The notes beneath the pieces were generated by a model that made no database searches, had not been told where the DNA came from, and saw only the letters and a list, made by a program, of their open reading frames with translations. The position numbers and the translations under genes are program-made. A DNA stretch of 64,000 nt from Sphingobacteriales bacterium 50-39. GTDB taxonomy: Bacteria > Bacteroidota > Bacteroidia > Chitinophagales > Chitinophagaceae. The stretch lies in NCBI GenBank assembly GCA_001898505.1, contig MKTZ01000001.1, positions 1 to 64,000 on the forward strand. Reading direction: 5' to 3'. Shown here in pieces: positions 53,644-62,212 of the stretch (the first letter of the stretch is position 1; each line of letters begins with the position of its first letter).

Positions 53644-55164
53644 ATGAAAATAAGTCTTAAAATATCAGCTATTTTATTCTTAGGCGCCAGTATACTGGGA
53701 GTCAGCTCCTGTAAAAAGGTATTGGATAATATGGCGGACCTCAATAGGAACGAGAACCAGCCCACAAGCGCCTCTTCCCCTACCTTACTTACGGCTGCTG
53801 AATTCAGCGGGGTAATGGCGGATGAGGGAAGTTTCATTTCTGCTACGGCAAACGGCGGAGATGGAGATGGATTTCTGGGGATATTCAACCAGCATTTTGC
53901 GGGCAATCACGCGGAAGGCATCGATTTCAACCAGTATTTATTGACGCATGGCAGTTTTTCATTCCTCTTCGACGACGCATATGTTTCGTCCCTGATGAAC
54001 CTGAAGCAGCTGATCCTGCAAGCCCAGTCAAATGAGACAGCGTATATCGGCATTGCAGAGATATTGGAGGGATACCAGCTTGGATATCTGACCTCAGTTT
54101 ATGGCGATATTCCCTGGTCACAGGCATTGGATCTCGGAAAATATCCTTTCCCAAAATATGACGCGCAGGCGGACGTCTATACAACCGTGCAGGCGCTGCT
54201 AAATGATGGTATCCAGAAAGTGAATGGCGGCGGGAACGTGACGGGTGATATTATCTATGGTGGTGACCTGGGTAGGTGGGCGGCTGCGGGCTACCTGTTA
54301 AGGGCCCGGTTCTACAATCACCTGAGCAAGAAAGATCCCAGCGGATCGGCTACGAATGCATTGCTGATGGTGGATAGCGCGAAGCTGGCCGGGTTCACGG
54401 CGAATGGTGATGGCGGCAATTTTGCATTGCCCTATGACGGCATCACGGGGAATACTACCAATCCCTGGATCGGCATGTACGCCAATGGCATGCTGGTGGC
54501 AAACAAGACATTCCTGGATTCCATGCTTTCGCAGAACGACCCCCGGCTGAATGCTTATTTTACGTCTATCAATGGTGTTGGCGCCAGGGATAGCGTATAT
54601 GGATTGGGCAAGGTTATCGATGGGAACGTGGGTACAGGGCATTATATGGAGATAGGGTCCGATAAATATTCTTATTTCGGTCAGGTGAATTCCAGCGTGC
54701 TGATGGCTACTTACCCCGAGCTGTTGATGATCGAGGCGGAAGCTGCGTTCAGGAGCGGCGATCTCGCGCGGGCTGCTACTGCGCATAATGCGGCGATCAC
54801 CGACCAGATCAATGCGATGTTGTCCCTGCCTGCCTCAAAGGCTACAGATAAGGCGAAGGTGCCTGCCTACCTGGCAAAGTATGCCAGCGAGACTGCGGCT
54901 ACCATTACGCTGGCGAAGATCATGACGGAAAAGCACAAATTAATGTTCTCTATGGAGGGTGAGTCCTGGATGGATGTACGGCGTATGAACTATCAGTATC
55001 CTGTTTGGCTGACCATCCCGGTGGTGGATGCGACGGCGGCAAGCCCTGTGCCGGTGGCTTCTTCTTTCATCCAGCGTCTGCTGTATCCGCAATCGGAGCT
55101 TAACAAGAATGCCGCGAATGTTCCAAAAGCGACTATATTCGACAAGCTGCCTATTCTCCAATAG
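53644..55164 (+). CDS. SusD/RagB-type nutrient-binding lipoprotein
   Basis: 506 aa. Lipobox GVSSC puts the lipidated Cys near residue 23. The helical TPR-like core of the SusD-like family is seen in YIGIAEILEGYQLGYLTSVYGDIPWSQAL and the end region TEKHKLMFSMEGESWMDVRRM. It forms the lid over the SusC channel. A hairpin terminator follows 20 bases after the stop, and a group II intron is inserted right behind it. Confidence 0.94.
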   Translation: MKISLKISAILFLGASILGVSSCKKVLDNMADLNRNENQPTSASSPTLLTAAEFSGVMADEGSFISATANGGDGDGFLGIFNQHFAGNHAEGIDFNQYLLTHGSFSFLFDDAYVSSLMNLKQLILQAQSNETAYIGIAEILEGYQLGYLTSVYGDIPWSQALDLGKYPFPKYDAQADVYTTVQALLNDGIQKVNGGGNVTGDIIYGGDLGRWAAAGYLLRARFYNHLSKKDPSGSATNALLMVDSAKLAGFTANGDGGNFALPYDGITGNTTNPWIGMYANGMLVANKTFLDSMLSQNDPRLNAYFTSINGVGARDSVYGLGKVIDGNVGTGHYMEIGSDKYSYFGQVNSSVLMATYPELLMIEAEAAFRSGDLARAATAHNAAITDQINAMLSLPASKATDKAKVPAYLAKYASETAATITLAKIMTEKHKLMFSMEGESWMDVRRMNYQYPVWLTIPVVDATAASPVPVASSFIQRLLYPQSELNKNAANVPKATIFDKLPILQ

Positions 55165-55184
55165 GTCTGGCTTAAGATAAATAG

Positions 55185-55211
55185 AAAGGCTGCCTTTTGG
55201 CAGCCTTTTTT
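55185..55211. terminator. Bidirectional terminator between susD and dprA
   Basis: AAAGGCTGCC-TTTT-GGCAGCCTTT is a perfect 10-bp stem with T runs on both strands. It originally served both convergent genes; the intron now separates it from dprA by 1.9 kb. Confidence 0.9.
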
Positions 55212-55214
55212 AAT

Positions 55215-57144
55215 GTGTGCCCAGCATGAATATAGACTTGGGGGTGGAAGTCCCCTACGGGCCCTGATAGTGGGAACCGTTAGCTCAAGGCAAGGGTGTC
55301 CATCGTGAGGTGGAATCTGAAAGAAGCCGGCGGCAAACTCCCGGTCCGACGAACAGAAACCGCATAGAAGGCAGGTTGAGGGGGACGAGACTGCATTACA
55401 AGTCAAAGTCCGAAACTATCGGAGCCGACACCGAGTAAATGCGGCGGATAGATGGGAGGAAGGTCTATGACCTTACCTGGGGAGACCTGAGCAGCAGCAG
55501 CCGGAGGTACGAGAGAGAGCTGAAGGTGCAACAAGCGGCAGAGATGCCGTGAGGGCTACTCAGGAGTCAGCTCTGGCAGTAGTACCTGTGTCCAAGCCAC
55601 AGGGAAGAGCCAGACATTAGAGAGCTAAGGAGTAGTTCTGAAACTGAGCTTGGCATAAAGAAAGCAGAAAACCCGTTGGAAGGCGGGGCTGCGTTGTGAA
55701 GGGAAGGCTGGAAGCTGGACAATAGCAACGAGTGCTGAATGACAGGTTTGAAAGCAGGGACGAAACGAGGCGAACAATTTTTTTTAAGGCAAGGGCAATG
55801 GAACTACTGGAACGAATCTTAAGTCGGGCAAACATGCGCCGGGCCTACGAACAGGTGATACTGAACAAGGGTAGTGGGGGCGTGGACGGTATTGAGCTAC
55901 CAGCGTTCAAAGCGCAGGTGGAGCAGGAATGGCCGTTGGTCAGGCAGAAGATACAGGAAGGGAGATACGAGCCGAAGCCGGTAAGAAGGGTTGCGATACC
56001 GAAGCCAGGGGGTGGATTACGGATGCTGGGAATCCCCACGCTGATGGATAGGATGATCCAACAGGCGATAGGACAGGTGCTGATGGAGGAGTACGACAGT
56101 ACGTTCAGCAAGAGCAGCTACGGGTTCCGTCCCGGGCGCAACGCGCACCAGGCAATACTGCAAGCGAAACAGTATATGAACCAGGGGTACAATCATGTAG
56201 TGGACATAGACCTGGAGAAGTTTTTCGATCGGGTGAACCATGACTGCCTGCTGAACCTGTTGAGTCAGCGGATTAAGGACAAGCCGGTATTAAAGCTGAT
56301 CCAGCGATATCTGCGTTCAGGGGTGATGGAGGGAGGAATGGCGACGGTAAACCGGGAGGGTACGCCGCAGGGCGGCCCACTTTCCCCTGTCCTTTCCAAT
56401 ATCCTGCTGGACAAGTTGGACAAGGAACTGGAAAGCCGCGGTCACCGGTTCGTGCGATACGCCGACGATCTACAGGTGTACGTGAAGAGCGAACGCAGCG
56501 CGACGCGGGTGCTGGCAAGCGTAAGCTGCTACATTGAAAAGGAGCTAAAGCTGGTAGTGAATCGGACCAAGAGTAAAGTCACACGGCCATGGGGAAGTAA
56601 ACTACTAGGCTATAGCTTCTACCACAGGAAAGGGGAGATAGGGCCGAAGATTGCAGACAATAGTATAGAGAAGTACAAGACCAAAGTCCGGGAGATTACC
56701 TCACGAAGCCGTCCGGTCGCAATGTACAAGCGATATGACGAGCTGAGGAGCCTCAACCGGGGATGGTATAATTACTTCAAGCTGACAGAAGCCAGAGATA
56801 TTTTGGGGAGGTTGGATAGCTGGGTAAGGAGCCGTTTGCGATTATGCTACTGGAAACAATGGAAAAATCCCCGAACCCGTGTGCAAGAGCTGGTCCGTCT
56901 CGGGACGCCGGAGGGACGAGCCTATCAATGGGGCAATACGCGCAAAGGTTACTGGCGGACCTGCCACAGCCCTATCTTAAAACGAGCACTGAACAGTGCC
57001 TTCTTAAAGCGAGAAGGGTACCTACCCCTTAAGGAGCTAGGCACCTTCAAAATGTTTTATTCTAATGTGCCGCCGTATACGGAACCGTATGTACGGTGGC
57101 TAGAGGGGACGGTGCAGGAAATAATCCTGCACCTCCTACTCAAT
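55215..57144 (+). mobile_element. Group IIC intron
   Basis: 1930 bases. The 5' end GTGTGCCCAGCATG is a group II start. The next ~250 bases (for example AACCGTTAGCTCAAGGCAAGGGTGTCC and TGGAATCTGAAAGAAGC) resemble, from memory, the Oceanobacillus group IIC ribozyme. A domain V-like hairpin lies at about 57067-57104 and a domain VI-like stem at 57111-57133 (GGTGCAGGA/TCCTGCACC); the 3' end is CCTACTCAAT. Insertion 3 bases past a terminator hairpin, in the same orientation, is the known habit of class C introns. The last base supplies the final base of the dprA stop codon on the other strand. Confidence 0.9.
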
Positions 57145-57189
57145 TACTCCACGAGCCGGAATGTTTTGCCGGGCAGTGAGCTGATATGA
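55798..57189 (+). CDS. ltrA: Group II intron reverse transcriptase/maturase
   Basis: 463 aa from the ATG at 55798 (a GTG at 55732 is an alternative). RT blocks: GGVDGIELPAF, IPKPGGGLRMLGIPTLMDRMIQQAI, SYGFRPGRNAHQAI, DLEKFFDRVNHD, GTPQGGPLSPVLSNILLDKLD and the catalytic RYADDLQVYV. The maturase X domain carries NRGWYNYF and RLRLCYWKQWKNPRTR. No HNH endonuclease follows, as usual for class C. Oddity: no stop codon occurs before domain V, and the frame runs through domains V and VI and 45 bases into the 3' exon, ending at 57189 inside the antisense of dprA. Confidence 0.93.
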   Translation: MELLERILSRANMRRAYEQVILNKGSGGVDGIELPAFKAQVEQEWPLVRQKIQEGRYEPKPVRRVAIPKPGGGLRMLGIPTLMDRMIQQAIGQVLMEEYDSTFSKSSYGFRPGRNAHQAILQAKQYMNQGYNHVVDIDLEKFFDRVNHDCLLNLLSQRIKDKPVLKLIQRYLRSGVMEGGMATVNREGTPQGGPLSPVLSNILLDKLDKELESRGHRFVRYADDLQVYVKSERSATRVLASVSCYIEKELKLVVNRTKSKVTRPWGSKLLGYSFYHRKGEIGPKIADNSIEKYKTKVREITSRSRPVAMYKRYDELRSLNRGWYNYFKLTEARDILGRLDSWVRSRLRLCYWKQWKNPRTRVQELVRLGTPEGRAYQWGNTRKGYWRTCHSPILKRALNSAFLKREGYLPLKELGTFKMFYSNVPPYTEPYVRWLEGTVQEIILHLLLNYSTSRNVLPGSELI

Positions 57190-58271
57190 CCGAGGAGCTC
57201 GAGGTTAAGCAGCGTGACGGAGAGTACATCATGGTCCTGGCGGATACTGGTGTGAATATCCGTGAGGGTAAGGGTCTTTTTTTGATCAAACAATTGTAAT
57301 AAGGTCCTTTCATTGTCGGAGAGGCCGGGCCTTTCTGATCTTGCTGAGGAGAACAGGGAGCCCTGCTGTGTGATGGATGTTGCGGCGGGTATCTCCCAGC
57401 ACATCTGTTCCTGCAATCCCGCTGTGTCTGTAAGGAGCCGGGCTTTACCTTCCCTGATGAGGGCATTGCAGCCGGAGCTTTTTTCATCATTGATCCTGCC
57501 CGGAATAGCGAAGACCTTCCGGTGATAGACGAGCGCATTTTCGGCGGTGAGCAGGCTGCCGCCCTTCGAGCGGGTCTCTGTAACAATGACGGCGTCGCTC
57601 ATACCTGCGACGATGCGATTGCGGATGGGAAAGTTATAGGCGTCGGGTTTTGTACCTGTAGTGAATTTTGTAAGCAGGCCTCCTTCCCTGAGCATGTTCC
57701 TGGCCAGGCGGGTATGTTCACGGGGATACAGCTGATCCAGTCCATGGCCGAGCACTCCTATGGTGGGAATGTGATGTTGAAGGGCGGCCTGGTGTGCGAC
57801 GGCGTCGATGCCATAAGCGAGACCACTGATGATGAGGATGTCGGGGATGGATGCCATGTCCCGAATGAGGCGTTCCGTTGCCTGTCTGCCATATTCAGAA
57901 GGGCTGCGGGTCCCAATAATGGCAACGACCTTTGAGGCATTGAGATCGGCAGTGCCTTTGAAGAATAAAAGGATGGGGGCGTCCGGACAGCGCAACAGGC
58001 GTTGGGGATAATCCCTGTCTGTGATGAAAAGAGGGCGAATGGAATATTTTTCTATAAATGCCAGCTCTTCTTCCAGGGTTGTGAATCCTGTAAAGCGGGC
58101 GATGTCGTTGGCTCTTTTCGACCCCAGCCCGAAGACCTTTTCCAATGTTGAACTGGATGCGTGGAAGATGGCGCTGGGGGTATCAAAATGATGAAGCAGT
58201 CTTCGAGTATATACGGGACCGATGCCGGGGATCCTGCCAAGCGCCAATTGATATAAAAGTTCCTTTTCCAT
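57144..58271 (-). CDS. dprA: DNA-processing protein DprA
   Basis: 375 aa. N-terminal helix-hairpin-helix region (LALGRIPGIGPVYTRRLL), then the Rossmann-type DprA core: AIIGTRSPSEYGR, IISGLAYGIDAVAHQAAL, GVLGHGLDQLYPREH and VTETRSKGGSLLTAENAL. A C-terminal winged-helix-like domain ends in SLPGKTFRLVE. It loads RecA on incoming single-stranded DNA in transformation. The coding sequence is intact. The group II intron ends on the third base of its stop codon, and the original T at that place would also give TAA. Confidence 0.95.
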   Translation of the reverse strand: MEKELLYQLALGRIPGIGPVYTRRLLHHFDTPSAIFHASSSTLEKVFGLGSKRANDIARFTGFTTLEEELAFIEKYSIRPLFITDRDYPQRLLRCPDAPILLFFKGTADLNASKVVAIIGTRSPSEYGRQATERLIRDMASIPDILIISGLAYGIDAVAHQAALQHHIPTIGVLGHGLDQLYPREHTRLARNMLREGGLLTKFTTGTKPDAYNFPIRNRIVAGMSDAVIVTETRSKGGSLLTAENALVYHRKVFAIPGRINDEKSSGCNALIREGKARLLTDTAGLQEQMCWEIPAATSITQQGSLFSSARSERPGLSDNERTLLQLFDQKKTLTLTDIHTSIRQDHDVLSVTLLNLELLGHISSLPGKTFRLVE

Positions 58272-58359
58272 AGAAAGGGTTTGGTGTAGGTATATGTGTG
58301 TAAAGGTAGATGGAAAAGGGATCTTTTTGCTAAAAAAATTGGCAGGCGAGGCGGGGGGA

Positions 58360-60336
58360 TCAGCGGCTGATGACCTTCAATTCCGTGCGGCGGTTTTGTG
58401 CGCGGCCTTCGGGAGTGGAGTTGTCGGCTATTGGCTGGGTATCGCCCCATCCTTTGGAGGAAAGTCTTTCTGCGTTGATGCCCTTGCTGATGAGATAAGC
58501 CGTAACGGACTTTGCCCTGCTCCCGGAGAGGGCGATGTTATCGGAAGCCTTGCCGGAGTTGTCGGTATGTCCGTTGATCTGGATCTTCACTGTGGGGTTG
58601 TCCTTTAATAATTGAACGACCTTATCGAGCTCGACCTGGGACTCGGGCTTTAGCTCATATTTATTGGATTCGAAGAAGATGTTCCGGAGTACGATGGCGG
58701 CATTGGCCTCGATGGGCTGGAGGGGTATGTCAATGTTGTAGGCGGTGTCTTCTTTGAGCTGGCTAAGGGGAAAGTTCTCGGAGAAGAAAAGATAGCCTTT
58801 CCTGTTGACATTGAATGCGTAATCCTTTCCTTTGGGGAGGGTGATGAGGTAGTTGCCTGTCTCGTCCGTCTGCAGCTGGCTGATGACGGTGCGGGTGGAT
58901 AGATCGGTGAGTTCTACGCCGGAGGGCAATCCTTTGCGGGTGGTCTTGTCAAAGACGCGGCCCCTGACCCAGAGGGTTTGGGCAGGGCGTATGTCTTCCC
59001 GTAATTCAAAGGTATACAGGTCGAGGCCTCCTCTGCTGTCGGCACGGTCGCTGGCATAATAAGCTGTCTTGCCGTTGGCGGATATTACGAGGCTGCCTTC
59101 ATTCTCGATGGTATTGATGGGGTAGCCAAGATTTTCGGGTTTTTGCCACTGGCCGTCGGGACCTTTTCTGGATACGAAGAGATCGTCTCCTCCGTAGCCG
59201 GGGTGACCGTTGGAAGTAAAATACAGGCTTTGGTTATCGGCGTGTATGAAGGGGGTGCCTTCGTCACCAATGGTATTGATGACGGGGCCCAGGTTCTCGG
59301 GTGAGCTCCAGCGTCCGTTGCGCAGGCGATGGCTGACATAGATGTCTTTGCCCCCAAAGCCGTCGGGGCGACCGCTGGCAAAGTATAAATCTCTTTTGTC
59401 AGGGGAAAGGGAGGGGGCTGACTCCCAATCTTCGGTATTGATGCTGTCGCCCAGGTTCTCGGGTGCGCTCCATCCCTGGTTGGTGAGATAGGAGATATAT
59501 AGGTCGCAGCTGCCGTGTCCTTCGGGGAAATTACACCCTGTAAAGATCAGCCATTTTCCATCCTGGGAAATATTTTGCGCTCCTTCATTCTGGTTGGTAT
59601 TGATGTTGCCTTCCAGGCTTTTGGATTTGCGAAAGATGCCGTCTATCCTGTCGGATTCATAAAAATCCTCGTTGAAGTTGTTGACGCGACGGGTATAGAT
59701 GAGCTTGCTGTCGTCGATGGTGATGGTAGGATAGTATTCGGAGACGGGGGAATTGATGCTGTCGCCCATGTTTTGGGGTTCGAACCTGTATCCGTTGTTA
59801 TTATGGGTGTGTGCGTAGTCGATGGCGAACTGGTAGCATTTTTTCCGGTACTCTCCGGCCTTGCGGCTTTTTTCATTGAGGTTGGTGACGGTGAGGAAGT
59901 GATCGACGGCGTCGAGGGCCTTGTCGAAATCGCCTTTACCGGCCAGGTTGATGGAGTAGGGGAGGTTGTAATCCAGAAAGTAGTTGCTATCGATGGATCT
60001 GGCCTTTTCGTAGTTGTCGATGGCTTCCTGGTAGTGTTTCAGCTCGCCATACATGCCAGCGAGGGAGAGGTAGGCGTCTTCGAATCCGTTGTCGATCTTT
60101 ATGGCCTGCTTCAGGGTTTCGATGCCTCCTTTGAAGTCGTCCGCTTCGGCCTGTCCGAGGGCTTTGGAGTAAAGCTGGGCGGCCTTTTTGCTCACTTTTT
60201 CGGGCTTGTATTGGGCCCGCGCGGCGGGTGCGGTCAGCAGTGCAGCGGCGAGCAGGAGTATAAGGTGTGAACGGCGGATTTTACTCACGGGAAAGTTGGT
60301 TTTTTCAAAGGCGTTCGTGAATGCTGCGCATTTCAT
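58360..60336 (-). CDS. TPR/PD40/OmpA protein, PorE-like
   Basis: 658 aa. N-terminal hydrophobic signal after a basic stretch (IRRSHLILLLAAALLTAPAARAQ). A GTG at 60288 would give a more usual signal length than the ATG at 60336. Domain order: TPR (about 55-160), WD40-like PD40 beta-propeller (about 200-440, repeats such as APSLSPDKRDLYFASGRPDGFGG), a carboxypeptidase-regulatory-like domain (about 448-530), and OmpA-C (IFFESNKYELKPES, INGHTDNSGKASDNIALSGSRA). This order is that of PorE, which ties the type IX machinery to peptidoglycan; other OmpA proteins share it. Confidence 0.85.
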   Translation of the reverse strand: MKCAAFTNAFEKTNFPVSKIRRSHLILLLAAALLTAPAARAQYKPEKVSKKAAQLYSKALGQAEADDFKGGIETLKQAIKIDNGFEDAYLSLAGMYGELKHYQEAIDNYEKARSIDSNYFLDYNLPYSINLAGKGDFDKALDAVDHFLTVTNLNEKSRKAGEYRKKCYQFAIDYAHTHNNNGYRFEPQNMGDSINSPVSEYYPTITIDDSKLIYTRRVNNFNEDFYESDRIDGIFRKSKSLEGNINTNQNEGAQNISQDGKWLIFTGCNFPEGHGSCDLYISYLTNQGWSAPENLGDSINTEDWESAPSLSPDKRDLYFASGRPDGFGGKDIYVSHRLRNGRWSSPENLGPVINTIGDEGTPFIHADNQSLYFTSNGHPGYGGDDLFVSRKGPDGQWQKPENLGYPINTIENEGSLVISANGKTAYYASDRADSRGGLDLYTFELREDIRPAQTLWVRGRVFDKTTRKGLPSGVELTDLSTRTVISQLQTDETGNYLITLPKGKDYAFNVNRKGYLFFSENFPLSQLKEDTAYNIDIPLQPIEANAAIVLRNIFFESNKYELKPESQVELDKVVQLLKDNPTVKIQINGHTDNSGKASDNIALSGSRAKSVTAYLISKGINAERLSSKGWGDTQPIADNSTPEGRAQNRRTELKVISR

Positions 60337-60402
60337 ACTTGTAAGTTACAAATCAAATTCCTAAACGTAAGTTATAAAGATTTATTCTAAAGAGCCTGTG
60401 AA

Positions 60403-61044
60403 TCAGGGGACGTGGATATATTTATGCAATTGCAGGGAGAACTCCCATTTGGGGTTGTCCTTTATATATTCAATGATGAGGGGGGTAACGTCGGAGGATC
60501 TGCTCCATTCGGGCTGGAGGAAGAGCCGGCACTGGGGGGTTACCTGTGCAGCCCATTGTTCGGCCCATTGGAAGTCAGATTTGTTATATATAACGACCTT
60601 TAATTCGCTGGCCAGGGGTAGTATACCGGGCAGGGGCGCCTTGAACTTTTTGGGGGACAGGCAGATCCAGTCCCAGGAGCCGCTGACGGGGTAGGCGCCG
60701 GAGGTCTCGATATTGGTGGAAAATCCAGCCTTTTTCAACTCATTGGTAAGGGCTGTGCAGTCATGCATCAGAGGTTCTCCCCCTGTGATAACGGCCAGCC
60801 GGCCAGGATAGCGGAGGGCTCCGGCCACAATGTCTTCTATGGCGATGAGTGGATGAGCATTGGCGTCCCAGCTGTCCTTGACATCACACCATACACAGCC
60901 CACGTCACAGCCGCCCAGACGGATAAAATAGGCGGCACGTCCCTGGTGATATCCTTCACCCTGGATGGTGTAGAATGCCTCCATCACGGGCAGGCTTATG
61001 GCCCGGCCCCCGGTGGCGATTTGTGGCGTATTGTCGGCTGGCAT
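60403..61044 (-). CDS. queE: 7-carboxy-7-deazaguanine synthase
   Basis: 213 aa, the short form. Radical SAM cluster motif GGCDVGCVWCD (Cys-x3-Cys-x2-Cys) near residues 44-54, preceded by FYTIQGEGYHQGRAA. VITGGEPLMH binds SAM. It makes the 7-deazaguanine core of queuosine from carboxy-tetrahydropterin, the product of QueD. FolE and two QueD/PTPS-type proteins are at 32-34 kb. It follows folD by 8 bases. Confidence 0.94.
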   Translation of the reverse strand: MPADNTPQIATGGRAISLPVMEAFYTIQGEGYHQGRAAYFIRLGGCDVGCVWCDVKDSWDANAHPLIAIEDIVAGALRYPGRLAVITGGEPLMHDCTALTNELKKAGFSTNIETSGAYPVSGSWDWICLSPKKFKAPLPGILPLASELKVVIYNKSDFQWAEQWAAQVTPQCRLFLQPEWSRSSDVTPLIIEYIKDNPKWEFSLQLHKYIHVP

Positions 61045-61052
61045 AAATTTAT

Positions 61053-61943
61053 TTAAATCTGGGTGGCTCCATTCCTTTCTTCACAGGCCAGGAACGTATT
61101 TTTCATCAGGGCGGCGATGGTCATGGGACCTACTCCTCCGGGTACGGGTGTGATATAGCTACAGCGAGGGGCCACCTCATCGAATTTAACGTCTCCCTTT
61201 AGTGCAAAGCCGCTTTTTCGGGTGCTGTCGGGGACACGGGTGATACCTACGTCTATGACGATGGCGCCTTCCTTCACCATATCGGCCTTTACGAATTCGG
61301 GTCTGCCGAGGGCGGCTACGATGATATCTGCTTGTCGGCAAATCTCGGCGAGGTTGTGGGTATGGGAGTGACAGATGGTGACGGTGCAATTGCCGGTGGG
61401 GGTATTGCTGCTGAGCAGGATGCTCATGGGGCGTCCCACGATATTGCTTCTGCCGACGACGACGGCATGTTTGCCTTTGGTATTTATTTTATAGTGTTCC
61501 AGCATCAGCAGGATGCCGTGCGGGGTAGCGGAAATAAAGGTAGGCAGGCCCTGTACCATTTTACCTACGTTGACGGGGTGGAATCCGTCCACGTCCTTGG
61601 AGGGGTGGATGGTATTGATCACCTTCTCATCGGAGATATGTTTGGGAAGGGGTAGCTGTACGAGGATCCCGTCCACATCGGGGTCGTCGTTGAGATCATC
61701 AATGATACCCAATAATTTATTCTCGCTGATGTCGTCATCCAGGCGGACGAGCGTGGATTTAAAACCGATCTCGGCACAGGCTTTTACCTTGGCTCCGACA
61801 TATGTCTCGCTGGCGCCATTGTTGCCAACCAGGACGGCGGCCAGGTGGGGCACTTTCCTGCCTTCTGCGGTCAGCTGGGCTACTTTAAGTCTCAATCCTT
61901 CCTTTATTGTCCTGGAAACGAGTTGTCCATCTAATAATTCCAT
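61053..61943 (-). CDS. folD: Methylenetetrahydrofolate dehydrogenase/cyclohydrolase
   Basis: 296 aa. Catalytic Tyr and Lys in [14 protein letters not shown] (about residues 48-61), [24 protein letters not shown], the NADP loop [10 protein letters not shown] and [10 protein letters not shown]. Interconverts methylene- and formyl-tetrahydrofolate. A TACCTTTG promoter element ends 4 bases before the ATG. It heads the folD-queE unit. Confidence 0.96.
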   Translation of the reverse strand: MELLDGQLVSRTIKEGLRLKVAQLTAEGRKVPHLAAVLVGNNGASETYVGAKVKACAEIGFKSTLVRLDDDISENKLLGIIDDLNDDPDVDGILVQLPLPKHISDEKVINTIHPSKDVDGFHPVNVGKMVQGLPTFISATPHGILLMLEHYKINTKGKHAVVVGRSNIVGRPMSILLSSNTPTGNCTVTICHSHTHNLAEICRQADIIVAALGRPEFVKADMVKEGAIVIDVGITRVPDSTRKSGFALKGDVKFDEVAPRCSYITPVPGGVGPMTIAALMKNTFLACEERNGATQI

Positions 61944-61947
61944 GGCG

Positions 61948-61955
61948 CAAAGGTA
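61948..61955 (-). promoter_or_regulatory. -7 element of folD
   Basis: TACCTTTG on the minus strand, 4 bases ahead of the folD ATG. The nearest TTTG upstream is 25 bases away, longer than ideal. Confidence 0.5.
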
Positions 61956-62173
61956 CTATTCGGGGAGGATTCCGGAACATCAAAAATATCAGGGCCGGAT
62001 ATTGCTTTTGTGACGGCTGTTTTTTACAGGAAGCTTGGAGGGAGGGCAATAAGACAACAGGATCAATGCCGAGGAGATAATTTGTCGCATGTGGATAAGG
62101 TTTAGTAATGGGGCAAGCTGATTAAAATCGGATTAAATGTTAACGTTAATATAATTTTTGGGGCAAATCCCGC

Positions 62174-62181
62174 TACATTTG
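62174..62181 (+). promoter_or_regulatory. -7 element of the second susC gene
   Basis: TACATTTG matches TAnnTTTG and lies 31 bases before the ATG, nearly the same place as in the first susC gene. Confidence 0.5.
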
Positions 62182-62212
62182 ATTTGTCACATATACTAAA
62201 ATTTACTGTCAC

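Noticed and set aside
59515-60270. 251-aa frame antisense to the PorE-like gene
   Set aside because: Low-complexity Val/Gly/Asp composition from mirrored codons; the other strand has clear TPR and PD40 domains.
23474-62098. DnaA-box-like TTATCCACA or TTATTCACA at 23474-23482, 27622-27630 and 62090-62098, considered as a replication origin
   Set aside because: Single, widely spaced hits at about the number expected by chance in 64 kb; no dnaA gene and no box cluster.
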